Below, one piece after another: positions 52,413 through 60,519 of a stretch of DNA of 64,000 nucleotides (positions within the stretch are counted from its first letter, which is position 1; every line of letters starts with the position of its first letter). The position numbers and the translations under genes were made by a program. Source of the stretch: DASSUW01 sp963806395 (GTDB taxonomy: Bacteria; Actinomycetota; Thermoleophilia; Solirubrobacterales; Solirubrobacteraceae); the NCBI GenBank assembly GCA_963806395.1, contig CAWDYI010000008.1:186001-250000 (forward strand). The letters are read 5' to 3'. The notes beneath the pieces are model-generated. The model was not told where the DNA came from. It made no database searches and was given only the letters and a program-made list of their open reading frames with translations.

Positions 52413-53345
52413 GTGTCGTCGAGCGATCGGGGCGCACCAGGTCTGCGCCGTCGGCGTGTCGAAGCCAACGGGATCGAGTTCGGTGTCCTGGAGGCTGGGA
52501 GCGGGCCGCTGGCCCTCTGCCTCCACGGGTTCCCCGACTCGGCGTACACGTGGCGACACCTGCTCCCGGAGCTGGCGCGGGCGGGCTTTCACGCGGTGGC
52601 GCCGTTCATGCGCGGGTATGCGCCGACGGCGGTCGCCGCCGACGGCTGCTACCAACTCGGCGCGCTCGTGGCCGACGCAGTCGCGCTGCATGAGGCGCTC
52701 GACGGCGACGAGCGAGCAGTCCTGATCGGACATGACTGGGGAGCCGAAACCGCTTATGGCGCGGCTGCGATCGCGCCCGAGCGGTGGCGCCGGCTCGTGA
52801 CGATCGCGATCCCCCCGCCGGCGCTCGACGAGCGGATCTTCGGCGACTACGAGCAGCTCAAGCGCTTCTTCTATCTCTTCCTCATGAAGTCGCCGCGCGC
52901 CGAGTCCGTGATCGCGGCCGACGACATGGCGTTCCTCGGCCGGCTGTGGCAGGACTGGTCGCCCGGTTACGACGCGGCCGAGGACGTGCGCAACGCAAAG
53001 CAGTGCCTGCGCGAGCCGCGCAACCTCGCGGCCGCGATCGCCTACTACCGGGCAGAGGAGCCCGGGCTCCAAGCGGTCGGCGCGACCGATCCGTATGCCG
53101 CCGAGCACGCAGCCCTGCTCCGAGTCGCCCCACAGCCGACGCTCTATCTGCACGGGCGTCGCGACGGCTGCATCGACGTCGCGGTCGTAGCCGACACCGA
53201 GCGTCACCTCGCCTCCGGCTCTCGAATGGTCATCATCGAGGACGCCGGTCACTTTCCCCACCTCGAACGGGCCGCGGCGGTGAACGAGCGCATCCTCGCT
53301 TGGGTCGGCCTCGGCCGGAGCGTCAGGATCCCGCGCGGCGGTTAG
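52413..53345 (+). CDS. Alpha/beta-hydrolase, epoxide-hydrolase-like
   Basis: 310 residues. Oxyanion motif CLHGFPDSAYTWRHLLPEL, nucleophile elbow LIGHDWGAETAYG (Asp nucleophile, as in epoxide hydrolases and dehalogenases), and catalytic His in IIEDAGHFPHLERA. The acid is probably in LHGRRDGCID. The cap region (~150-215) is helical. Soluble, no signal. GTG 52413 is favoured by the TAGGTT box 8 nt before it. Divergent from the DrrA-like ATPase gene. Substrate unknown. Confidence 0.88.
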   Translation: MSSSDRGAPGLRRRRVEANGIEFGVLEAGSGPLALCLHGFPDSAYTWRHLLPELARAGFHAVAPFMRGYAPTAVAADGCYQLGALVADAVALHEALDGDERAVLIGHDWGAETAYGAAAIAPERWRRLVTIAIPPPALDERIFGDYEQLKRFFYLFLMKSPRAESVIAADDMAFLGRLWQDWSPGYDAAEDVRNAKQCLREPRNLAAAIAYYRAEEPGLQAVGATDPYAAEHAALLRVAPQPTLYLHGRRDGCIDVAVVADTERHLASGSRMVIIEDAGHFPHLERAAAVNERILAWVGLGRSVRIPRGG

Positions 53346-53389
53346 GGTCCTCGGAGCTCAGACCAAGGCGGACGCCGGGGGAGGTCGGG

Positions 53390-54466
53390 ATGCGCGTGGC
53401 AGTGCTAGGAGCGGGTAACGGAGGGGTTGCGTCGGCGTTCGACTTCGCCCAGCACGGTCATGAGGTATCGCTGTACGCCCCGCCGGAGTTCGGCGTGAAC
53501 GTGGTCGCGGTGGACAAGGCGGGTGGCATCACCGCGAGCGGTGATCTCCAGGGCTTCGCACCGATCCGGTACGCCGGGGACGACGCCGCCGAGGCCATGG
53601 CCGGTGCCGCGCTCGTGGTGGTCGTGGGTCCGGCGTACAGCACCGAGCCGCTGGCCGCCGCGGCCAGGCCCCACCTGACCGACGGCATGGCCGTTCTGAT
53701 CTGCCCCGGGTCGTGTGCCGGCGCGATCGCGTTCAAGCGCGCAGCCGGGCTCGAGCTCGACGACGAGCGCTGCATCGTCGGCGAGACCAGCACGCTGCCG
53801 TACGCGGTGCGGGTCACCGAGCCGGGCGTGGTCAACGTCTTCCTCAAGCTCACCACCGGGGTGTACCTCGCGGGGCTGCCGCGGGCGGGAACGGACCGGC
53901 TGTACGACCTCGTCAACGATGTCTGGCCGGCTGTCGAGAAGGCCGAGAGCGTCTTCCAGACCACCCTCCAGAACGGCAATCCGGTGATCCATCCGGCCGT
54001 CACGCTGCTCAATGCGAGTCTGCTCGAGCGAACCGGCGGCGACTTCCTGTTCTACGAGGAGGGTGTGACCGAGAGCGTCGGGCGCCTGATCGAGGCGGTC
54101 GACAAGGAGAGGCTGGCGATCGCCGACGCGCTGGGAGTCACGATCCTCTCCGAACCTGCCCTGGGAGTCAGGCAGGGATACATGCTCGAGGAGAACTACT
54201 CGACCGGGTACAGCACCGCGCCCGGCTTCCTCGGGATCGAGGCGCAGAGCCAGCTGGACCACCGGTACCTGACCGAGGATGTCGGCTACTCGTTGATCCT
54301 CCTGACCGACCTGGCCGCGCGCCTCGGCGTGCCCACTCCGGTGATGGACGCCGTGATTGCGATCACTTCGGTCGTTCTCGCCCGCGACTTTCGAGGCGAA
54401 GGGAAGAGGACCGTGCGCACGCTCGGCCTGGATGGCATGTCGCGCGAGGAGCTCGCCGCCCTCTGA
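53390..54466 (+). CDS. NAD/NADP octopine/nopaline-type dehydrogenase
   Basis: 358 residues. N-terminal Rossmann fold: RVAVLGAGNGGVASAFDFAQ (dinucleotide loop), VVVVGPAYSTEPLAAAARPH. The C-terminal helical domain is of the octopine-dehydrogenase type: HPAVTLLNASLLERTGGDFL, the His as expected catalytic base, and SLILLTDLAARLGVPTPVMD. It likely oxidises or reduces an opine-like N-(carboxyalkyl)amino acid or a related hydroxy acid. Its stop overlaps the ATG of the CPBP gene (TGATG), so both form one unit. Confidence 0.87.
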   Translation: MRVAVLGAGNGGVASAFDFAQHGHEVSLYAPPEFGVNVVAVDKAGGITASGDLQGFAPIRYAGDDAAEAMAGAALVVVVGPAYSTEPLAAAARPHLTDGMAVLICPGSCAGAIAFKRAAGLELDDERCIVGETSTLPYAVRVTEPGVVNVFLKLTTGVYLAGLPRAGTDRLYDLVNDVWPAVEKAESVFQTTLQNGNPVIHPAVTLLNASLLERTGGDFLFYEEGVTESVGRLIEAVDKERLAIADALGVTILSEPALGVRQGYMLEENYSTGYSTAPGFLGIEAQSQLDHRYLTEDVGYSLILLTDLAARLGVPTPVMDAVIAITSVVLARDFRGEGKRTVRTLGLDGMSREELAAL

Positions 54467-55269
54467 TGGCCCAGGTCCCGGTCGGGAGCGTCCGCCGGCT
54501 CTCGATTGCCGCCTTCCTGGCAATCGTCGTCGTGTACCTGGTCATCGTGCAGGGTGTCGGCGCGCTGGCCATCGCGAGCCTGGAGGGGTTCGAGTCCGGG
54601 CACCCTGAAACGAGCGAGCAGGTCGCGGTCGGCCTGCTGCTGCCGATCGGACTCTCGCTCGTCTTCGTCTATGCGGTGGTGGCCGCGCTGGGCTGGTGGC
54701 GGCCTGTGTTCGTCGACGACCGGCCGGTGCGGCGCTGGGTCTGGGTCGTCCCGATCATCTTCCTGGTGGCCATCGTGGCGGCCATCGACTACTCCGATCT
54801 GGCCGACAAGGGGATCGGGTTCGTCGTCCTGTTGCTGCTCGCCACCCTGTGCGTGGGGTTTGCCGAGGAGGGCATGTTCCGCGGTATCGGCGTCACCGTG
54901 TTCCGCTCCAACGGCTTGAGCGAAGGCCGGGTCGCGCTGTGGTCGAGCGTCGTGTTCGGCGCCGTGCACCTGACCAACGCGCTCAGTACCGGCGGCACCG
55001 CGGTTGCGCAGGCGATCGCGGTCAGCTTCGCCGGCTACTTCTTCTATCTGACCCGCCGAGTCTCCGGTGGGCTGATCGTGCCGGCGATCATTCACGGCCT
55101 GTTCGACTTCTCGATCCTGTCGGGCGCTGTCGCCGGCGACGCGACGTACGCGGGCGGCTTGGCGGCGATGCTGGCCTACCCCGTGGTCGCGATCATCCTG
55201 CTCGTCCGTCGCCACCGCATCGAGCCCGCTCCACCGACGCCCGCCCAGCGAGCCGCCGTCAACACGTAG
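54466..55269 (+). CDS. CPBP intramembrane metalloprotease family protein
   Basis: 267 residues with about seven hydrophobic helices. The Abi/CAAX-protease motifs are intact: Glu134-Glu135 and Arg139 in FAEEGMFRG, His168 in FGAVHLTNA, and a further His in AIIHGLFDFS. Located in the cytoplasmic membrane; bacterial members are linked to bacteriocin self-immunity or peptide processing. No bacteriocin gene is seen. Coupled to the opine-type dehydrogenase by TGATG. Confidence 0.88.
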   Translation: MAQVPVGSVRRLSIAAFLAIVVVYLVIVQGVGALAIASLEGFESGHPETSEQVAVGLLLPIGLSLVFVYAVVAALGWWRPVFVDDRPVRRWVWVVPIIFLVAIVAAIDYSDLADKGIGFVVLLLLATLCVGFAEEGMFRGIGVTVFRSNGLSEGRVALWSSVVFGAVHLTNALSTGGTAVAQAIAVSFAGYFFYLTRRVSGGLIVPAIIHGLFDFSILSGAVAGDATYAGGLAAMLAYPVVAIILLVRRHRIEPAPPTPAQRAAVNT

Positions 55270-55272
55270 CCT
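55267..55272 (+). promoter_or_regulatory. Putative -10 box (TAGCCT), leaderless
   Basis: 8 nt before GTG 55281; it overlaps the stop of the CPBP gene. Confidence 0.4.
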
Positions 55273-55280
55273 GTCCCGTC

Positions 55281-55982
55281 GTGCCGGGTATCGGGGTGAT
55301 GCGTGAGGGTCCGCTTCACGCCGCGGTGAAGGCGCTGCTGGCCGAGCCGGGCGACCGCCTGGAGGTGCCGGTGGGAAGGTTCGTGATCGACCTCGTCCGT
55401 GCCGACGGCGAGTTGGTCGAGGTGCAGACCGGCGGTTTCGGCGCGCTCGGCCGCAAGCTCGACGCGCTGCTCGACGAGCACCGCATCCGCGTCGTGCACC
55501 CGGTCGCGGCCGAGCGCCGGATCGTCCGGGTCGATGAGCACGGCCAGGTGCTCGGTGCCCGGCGGTCGCCGAAGCGCGCGACGGCTATAGAGGTGTTCGA
55601 CAAGCTGGTCGCGTTTCCGTCGCTGCTGACGCACCCGAACCTGACGATCGAGGTCCTGCTGCTGCGTGAGGATCACATCCGCGGCCCGCAGCCGACGACG
55701 ACTCGCCGTCGCACGCGCGACCCGGGGGAGCGGCGGCTGGTCGAGGTCCTCGATCGGGTCGCGCTGCGAACGCCGGAGGACATCCTCGCGGCGCTGCCCG
55801 CGCTGCCGCCCGAGCCGTTCAGCACACGCGAGCTCGCAGACCTTCTCGGGTGCAGCAGAGTGCTGGCGCAGCGCACGGTGTACTGCCTGCGGGTGATCGG
55901 GCTCGTCGAGCCGGCAGGCAAGCGCGGCCGCACCCCGCTCCACGCGCGATCGGAGATGCGCCCGGCGACCGCGCGGGCGTAA
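55281..55982 (+). CDS. PD-(D/E)XK-like domain plus winged helix, unknown function
   Basis: 233 residues. The N-terminal ~110 have a nuclease-like pattern: LHAAVKALLAEPGDRLEVPV, GRFVIDLVRADGELVEVQTG (D...E.Q, typical of PD-(D/E)XK folds), then KLDALLDEHRIRVVHPVAAE. The C-terminal ~70 form a winged helix (STRELADLLGCSRVLAQRTV, YCLRVIGLVEPAGKRG). A DNA-binding nuclease or dead-nuclease regulator is plausible. GTG 55281 follows a TAGCCT box; ATG 55299 is also possible. Confidence 0.72.
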   Translation: MPGIGVMREGPLHAAVKALLAEPGDRLEVPVGRFVIDLVRADGELVEVQTGGFGALGRKLDALLDEHRIRVVHPVAAERRIVRVDEHGQVLGARRSPKRATAIEVFDKLVAFPSLLTHPNLTIEVLLLREDHIRGPQPTTTRRRTRDPGERRLVEVLDRVALRTPEDILAALPALPPEPFSTRELADLLGCSRVLAQRTVYCLRVIGLVEPAGKRGRTPLHARSEMRPATARA

Positions 55983-56018
55983 GTTGGACGCCATGCGACT
56001 CACGAAGGTGGTCTGCTG

Positions 56019-56525
56019 ATGTCGGCCGCCGACCGGTGGCGCCCGCGCGTCGCCCGCACGACCGGCAGCGTCACGGAGGCCATCTACGGTCTGATCCTGG
56101 CGACGTCCGTGATCGCCGTCTCGCGCGAGTACGACTCCTCGAACGCCGGGCGTATCGCCGTCACCGTGCTGGTCACCGGAGTCGTCTTCTGGCTGGCGCA
56201 CGTCTATGCCCGCGTGCTGGCGGGGTCGATCAGCCATCACCGGTTCATCGACCGATCCGACGTGCGTGAGGCGCTTCGCCACGACTGGCCGCTGGTGGAG
56301 GTCACCGTTCCGCTGGTGCTCATCCTCGCGCTGGGCGCCCTCGACGTCGTGGCGGACGAGACCGCGATTCTCGTGGCGACGCTCGTCGCGCTGGTGGAAC
56401 TGGGCGCTGCCGGCGCGTATGCCGCGCGCAAGTCAGGAGCGGGCGTGGGCGCGACGGTCGTGTCCGCCGTCATCGCGCTGGCGCTCGGCAGCGCGGTCGT
56501 CGTGCTCAAAGCCCTCGTGCACTGA
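56019..56525 (+). CDS. Small multi-pass membrane protein
   Basis: 168 residues with about five hydrophobic segments (~20-37 AIYGLILATSVIAVS, ~46-68, ~94-113, ~117-136, ~145-166). Cytoplasmic Arg/His-rich loop (HHRFIDRSDVREALRHDWP) between the second and third. No family recognised. ATG 56019 has an AAGGTGG-like element about 12 nt upstream. Function unknown. Confidence 0.72.
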   Translation: MSAADRWRPRVARTTGSVTEAIYGLILATSVIAVSREYDSSNAGRIAVTVLVTGVVFWLAHVYARVLAGSISHHRFIDRSDVREALRHDWPLVEVTVPLVLILALGALDVVADETAILVATLVALVELGAAGAYAARKSGAGVGATVVSAVIALALGSAVVVLKALVH

Positions 56526-56582
56526 CCGCGAGACTCACGCCGAGCGCGATCCGCGGGAGAGCGCTACGCGTCGGGGCTTTGG

Positions 56583-56795
56583 CTACTCGACCGGCCTGTC
56601 GCTCTGCGGGCTGCCGGAGGATTCGTCCGCAGCCTCATCGAGCTCTCGGCGCAGCTCGAGGTCCTCGTCGCGGCGACGCGCACGGGTCGCCCAGGCCTTC
56701 GCCTCCTCGGTGAAGCCCCAATGCCCGGACTTGCGCGCCATGTCTCGCGGGCCGGCGTGCTCCGTCTTTCCCTTTCCCAGGCTCATGCGGCCCAC
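56583..56795 (-). CDS. Small basic protein (70 aa), hypothetical
   Basis: GKGKTEHAGPRDMARKSGHWGF, read as short conserved-looking blocks, followed by TEEAKAWATRARRRDEDLEL and an acidic tail. High Lys/Arg near the N-terminus and a GHWGFTEEAK block suggest a real conserved small protein, maybe nucleic-acid associated. A second ATG (56783) would start MSLGKGKTEHAG. Isolated on the minus strand between plus-strand genes. Confidence 0.55.
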   Translation of the reverse strand: MGRMSLGKGKTEHAGPRDMARKSGHWGFTEEAKAWATRARRRDEDLELRRELDEAADESSGSPQSDRPVE

Positions 56796-56827
56796 GGTAC
56801 CCCGTATCCAGGTGTACCGTCGTGGCC

Positions 56828-57236
56828 GTGTCCGAGCTCTTCCTGCGCGAGGTCGTCGCGGACGACGCGATCAAGGCGGCGATCGCGGCGGCGTACGCGC
56901 GGCCGGCGAACGTCGCGGTGCTGGACGCCGTGGCCGATGTCCTCGATCTGCATGAGCCGGACGTGTTCTGCGTTCGCAAGCGCACTTGCCGGCGGGTGGC
57001 GCCTTCATCTCGACATCCTCCCGATGATCGACGATGAAGTGCGCTGTCTGGACCTCGCTCGGCGGATCGCCGCGGAGCTCGGCACGGCGGCGCTGACGTT
57101 CCACGACCTCGACACCCAGCAGCCAGAGCTGTACACGGCCATCCGGTGGCTCGAACCGGGCGCCGAGCGCCTGGTGGACTTCGACGACGATCACTGGGAC
57201 GCAACCGGCAGCGTCCGGGTCACGGAGCGCCACTGA
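56828..57236 (+). pseudogene. Hypothetical protein split by a single-base frameshift
   Basis: First part VSELFLREVVADDAIKAAIA, AVLDAVADVLDLHEPDVFCV in one frame; the rest in another: GGWRLHLDILPMIDDEVRCL, LARRIAAELGTAALTFHDLD, YTAIRWLEPGAERLVDFDDD. The change lies between 56965 and 56990. Joined, it would be a ~135-residue soluble acidic protein with no family I recognise. GTG 56828 is favoured by a TACCGT box 7 nt upstream. Decay and sequence error are equally possible. Confidence 0.6.
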
Positions 57237-57255
57237 CCTTTGACACGTCTGGCGC

Positions 57256-57570
57256 GCCGCCGCCGGGCGGTGTTTGTCGTTGTTCGGACGTGGCTGGGGG
57301 TCGGCCCGTCGTCGAGGCCTCCGGCGCAGCGCTCGCAAGCTCGCGCCCTAGCGCGCCGGAGACCCCGCCGCGGCCCGCCCACCCGAACGACCACTGCACG
57401 GGCGTGTTCTCGGTGGCCGGCCTCGGTGGAGGCGCGAGGGCGATCGGCTGCGTGGGCACGCTCTGTGTGGGGTCGCGAATCGGAGTACCGGTCCCGGACA
57501 GCGTTTCCCTGTCTCCGCGGATCGCTTGCGATCCGGGACCTGACTCAACGATTCGCTGCGCCTCCGGCGC
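57256..57570 (+). repeat. Dispersed intergenic repeat, copy C (full length)
   Basis: Contains all modules: a degenerate hairpin and TTTGTCGTTGTT, CTGGGGGTCGGCCCGTCGTC, the GC hairpin module, the core, and the second half with the palindrome GGATCGCTTGCGATCC and the terminal GCGCC-TCC-GGCGC. It is an inverted partner of copy D (about ten differences over ~276 bp). Confidence 0.88.
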
Positions 57571-57583
57571 TCTCACAGCCCAC

Positions 57584-57589
57584 TAGGAT
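57584..57589 (+). promoter_or_regulatory. Putative -10 box (TAGGAT), leaderless
   Basis: 6 nt before ATG 57596, within the 17-bp stretch 57583-57599 that recurs at 58237-58253. Confidence 0.5.
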
Positions 57590-57595
57590 CGCCCG

Positions 57596-57939
57596 ATGGC
57601 TCGACGAGTATCCGACCAGCGCAAGCTCACTTCGTACGGTGGCCACGGACCCGCGCTCATTCCCCCAACTGAGCATCGCGCATATGAGGCGCGGCTCGTT
57701 GCGGCCGTTTGGACCCTCAGCGGTGGCGACCCCCACTACCGGGAGAAGCGGATTCGCGCAGTCGGGCTGCGGGGTGAGTGGCCCGACACGGTCGTTTGGT
57801 TCGAATGGAGCGGGCCGCTCGGGGAAGGCAGTTGGGCGCCAACGTCTACCGGCAACAGCCGTACGAGCTCGGAGCACTGCGGGACGTCGACCCCGAGACG
57901 CTCGCAATCGACCTGCTGGACGCAGTGATGGAGAACTGA
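57596..57939 (+). pseudogene. Hypothetical protein between inverted repeats, frameshifted
   Basis: MARRVSDQRKLTSYGGHGPA, PPTEHRAYEARLVAAVWTLS, and VGLRGEWPDTVVWFEWSGPL to GEGSW, then the frame runs to a stop at 57928. The better continuation is in another frame: GANVYRQQPYELGALRDVDP, ETLAIDLLDAVMEN, stop at 57939. One G missing near 57834 (TGG-GGC) explains it. Joined length ~114 residues. It has no family I recognise and is enclosed by repeats C and D. Confidence 0.65.
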
Positions 57940-57960
57940 CGGATCGCCAGCGAGCGCGGG

Positions 57961-58236
57961 GCGCCGGAGGCGCAGCGAATCGTTGAGTCAGGTCCCGGAT
58001 CGCAAGCGATCCGCGGAGACAGGGAAACGCTGTCCGGGACCGGTACTCCGATTCGCGACCCCACACAGAGCGTGCCCACGCAGCCGATCGCCCTCGCGCC
58101 TCTACCGAGGCCGCCCAACGAGAACACGCCCGTGCAGTGGTCGTGCGGGTGGGCGGCCCGCGGCGGGGTCTCCGGCGCACTAAGGCGCGAGCTTGCGAGC
58201 GCTGCGCCGGAGGCCTCGACGACGGGCCGACCCCAG
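57961..58236 (-). repeat. Dispersed intergenic repeat, copy D (inverted)
   Basis: Reverse complement reads CTGGGGTCGGCCCGTCGTCG through to CGATTCGCTGCGCCTCCGGC, matching copy C with about ten differences; the leading terminator module is absent. Arms C and D are about 390 bp apart. Confidence 0.88.
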
Positions 58237-58237
58237 C

Positions 58238-58243
58238 TAGGAT
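58238..58243 (+). promoter_or_regulatory. Putative -10 box (TAGGAT), leaderless
   Basis: 6 nt before ATG 58250; the same 17-bp context as at 57583-57599. Confidence 0.5.
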
Positions 58244-58249
58244 CGCCCG

Positions 58250-59005
58250 ATGGGCCTGCTGCGCGACGCGCTCCACAAGCTCAACCTGCGCAGCGGCGCT
58301 GCGGCCTCCCCGGTGCTGTCGGACCCCGGGTTCGCGCGCGCCGAGCGCTCGGCCGCGAAGGGCGGTTCGGACAGCGCCCGGATCGTCGGCGTCGAGCAGC
58401 GTCTCAACGACGGAACGACGAAGCGCTACATCGCGGTTGCGGTGGCGACGGCGAGCGGTACTGAGCGCGCCGGCATCGAGGTCACGGGCCCGGTGCATGT
58501 GCTCGCGCGCCTGCGACCCGGCGTCGAGGTGCTGGTGCGCCACCGCGACGGCGATGCCGTGGTGCTCGACTGGGCCGCTCTGTGCGCGCGCTGGGGGGTG
58601 GAGGCCGAGCCGTCGCAGAAACGCCGCCGCAAGGCGCCGGACGACGGGGTGAAGGACGGCGCGGTCGACTGGGCGGTGCAGAAGCGGCTGGGGAAGTGGA
58701 CGCCGCGGCGCGCGACGATCACGGCCCTGACGCAACGCGCCGGCGCGCTCGGCGGCATGACCCTGAACTTCGACGTCGCGCTCCGGCTCGACGACGGAGC
58801 CCAGGCGGTCGCGTCGAACACCGAGATCCCGTTCTACGCGGCGTGGCTCGCGGCGCCGGGCGCCGAGGTGCCGGTGTGCGTCGACCCGTCGGATCCGGCG
58901 AAGGCGGTCGTCGACTGGGCCGCCGCGGCGAACGAGCCCGGGCGTGCGCCCGGGATGCTCGACGACCGGCCGCCGGCGGGCAGCGCCGCCGAGCTGCTCG
59001 GCTGA
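58250..59005 (+). CDS. Hypothetical protein with two similar domains
   Basis: 251 residues, soluble. Residues ~40-115 (RIVGVEQRLNDGTTKRYIAV, VTGPVHVLARLRPGVEVLVR, DAVVLDW) and ~150-230 (ATITALTQRAGALGGMTLNF, VPVCVDPSDPAKAVVDW) share the same beta-rich plan ending in a V(V/L)DW motif, suggesting internal duplication. A Lys/Arg linker lies between them. I recognise no family. The ATG is 6 nt after a TAGGAT box and 14 nt after repeat D. Confidence 0.72.
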   Translation: MGLLRDALHKLNLRSGAAASPVLSDPGFARAERSAAKGGSDSARIVGVEQRLNDGTTKRYIAVAVATASGTERAGIEVTGPVHVLARLRPGVEVLVRHRDGDAVVLDWAALCARWGVEAEPSQKRRRKAPDDGVKDGAVDWAVQKRLGKWTPRRATITALTQRAGALGGMTLNFDVALRLDDGAQAVASNTEIPFYAAWLAAPGAEVPVCVDPSDPAKAVVDWAAAANEPGRAPGMLDDRPPAGSAAELLG

Positions 59006-59012
59006 CCGGGAC

Positions 59013-60374
59013 CTACGCCTCGCAGCTGCTCATCCGCGTCTCGCCGCTGATGCAGGTGTCGCGCCCGTTGTCGCCGCGGATGCTGTCGAGCTGGAGCCCG
59101 CCGTCGAGGAAGTCGTCGCCGTTGCCGCCGCGGAGGTCGTCGGGACTGGCGCCGCCGTCGATCCAGTCCTTGCCGTCCCCGCCGTCGATCGTGTCGGGCC
59201 CGTCGCCGCCGCAGATCACGTCGTCTCCGCTCTTGCCGTTGACGGTGTCGGCGCCGGAGAGGGCGACGATCACGTCGGCCGCGTTGGTGCCGTTGATGAC
59301 GTTGTTCTGCGCGTTGCCGACGATCGTCGGGGTCAGGCCGCGGCAGGCCGGGATCGCCACCTGGTAGGAGCAGGTCACGCTCGTGCGGTGCCCGGCACGG
59401 TCGGCGCCGGTCAGGCTGCTGGTGAACGTCCCGGCCGTGTTGGTGTTGGTGACGCCCTGCACGAGCGGCCGATCAGGCCCTGAGGTCGCGTCGGTCACCG
59501 TCGCCGAGACGAAGACGCCGAGCTGGTAGATCTGGAACACCTGCACCGGCGACGCGCACGTCACCACAGGCGGCGTCGCGTCGCGCTTGACCACGACCGA
59601 CTTCGTCGCCGTGCCTCCCGATGACGACGCCACGCACGTGAACGTGGTCCCGGCCGTGTCGGTCGTGACGCCCGCCGGCTCGCAGCCGGTCCGCGACGAC
59701 ACTGGCGAGTCGGGGTCCTGCACGTCCCAGCCGACCGCGACGTCGGAGACGTACCAGCCGTTGCTGCCGAGGGTTCCGCTGAGGACCGGCGTGATCACCG
59801 GCGGCGTGAGGTCGTCGGTGCTCGGGCGCCACAGCCAGACCCCGCGATCCGCGCTCGGCTGATCCGCCGTGCCACTGACGCCGACCGAGAAGCCCCCGTT
59901 GAAGACCGGGTGCGTGTAGCCGGCGCTGCCCGCCACCGGGGCGCCGTCCCGGTCCGATGAGGTCCAGCCGCTGGCCGAGGCGCTCGTCGTGGGATAGCCG
60001 GAGAAGAAGAACGTCGGGCGCATGTCCTCGAGGAATCCCATCGCCGTCAGGAGGTACTCGGGACCCGAGACGCTGGGAGGGTCGGCGGTGACGATCGCGG
60101 GCGCGTAGTGGCCCATCAGCGCGATCACCTGGGCGTCCGTCGCCCACACCCATCCCGTCAGGTCGCGGGTGCCGATCGAGCCCGCGCAGCGGCTCACGCC
60201 GTCGCGCGGGCACACCGCGGCCACCTGGTTCCAGGTCATTCCGGTCGTCGTCGTGAGCTGCTTCCACCGCTTCCCGTCCTCGGGGAAGGCTGCGGCGGCG
60301 GGCGCCGCCCACACCAAGGCGGAGACGAGGACGCTTGCGCACAACGATGCTCGGACTGCCCGGCGGTGGACCAT
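59013..60374 (-). CDS. Secreted protein with RTX-like calcium-binding repeats
   Basis: 453 residues. Signal peptide RRAVRASLCASVLVSALVWA with an AAA cleavage region. Residues ~30-190 carry several Cys and Trp (GMTWNQVAAVCPRDGVSRCA, GTRDLTGWVWATDAQVIALM) seen in PEP-CTERM-like secreted proteins. Two Ig-like/HYR-like beta domains follow (~195-355, with SPVSSRTGCEPAGVTTDTAG). Residues ~370-445 are nonapeptide RTX repeats (GKSGDDVICGGDGPDTIDGG, GGNGDDFLDGG) for calcium-dependent folding. Exported by Sec, so not a classic type I substrate. ATG 60374 has AGGAGGAG upstream. Likely extracellular or wall-associated. Confidence 0.85.
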   Translation of the reverse strand: MVHRRAVRASLCASVLVSALVWAAPAAAAFPEDGKRWKQLTTTTGMTWNQVAAVCPRDGVSRCAGSIGTRDLTGWVWATDAQVIALMGHYAPAIVTADPPSVSGPEYLLTAMGFLEDMRPTFFFSGYPTTSASASGWTSSDRDGAPVAGSAGYTHPVFNGGFSVGVSGTADQPSADRGVWLWRPSTDDLTPPVITPVLSGTLGSNGWYVSDVAVGWDVQDPDSPVSSRTGCEPAGVTTDTAGTTFTCVASSSGGTATKSVVVKRDATPPVVTCASPVQVFQIYQLGVFVSATVTDATSGPDRPLVQGVTNTNTAGTFTSSLTGADRAGHRTSVTCSYQVAIPACRGLTPTIVGNAQNNVINGTNAADVIVALSGADTVNGKSGDDVICGGDGPDTIDGGDGKDWIDGGASPDDLRGGNGDDFLDGGLQLDSIRGDNGRDTCISGETRMSSCEA

Positions 60375-60519
60375 GCGACGCTCCTCCTGGATCGGCCTGT
60401 CCGACGCCCCCCGCCACGCTGTACGCGCCGCAGGCCTTTTCGGTTCGGGGGTTTCCCGCACCGGCGATACGCCTGGTTGCCGCACCGACTTCCGCCGTGC
60501 CTCCTGCGAGCCTTAGTGC

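Noticed and set aside
57545..58735. Apparent 396-residue protein across the inverted repeats
   Set aside because: It is translated from repeats C and D and antisense of two genes; Arg/Pro/Ser-rich with no family features.
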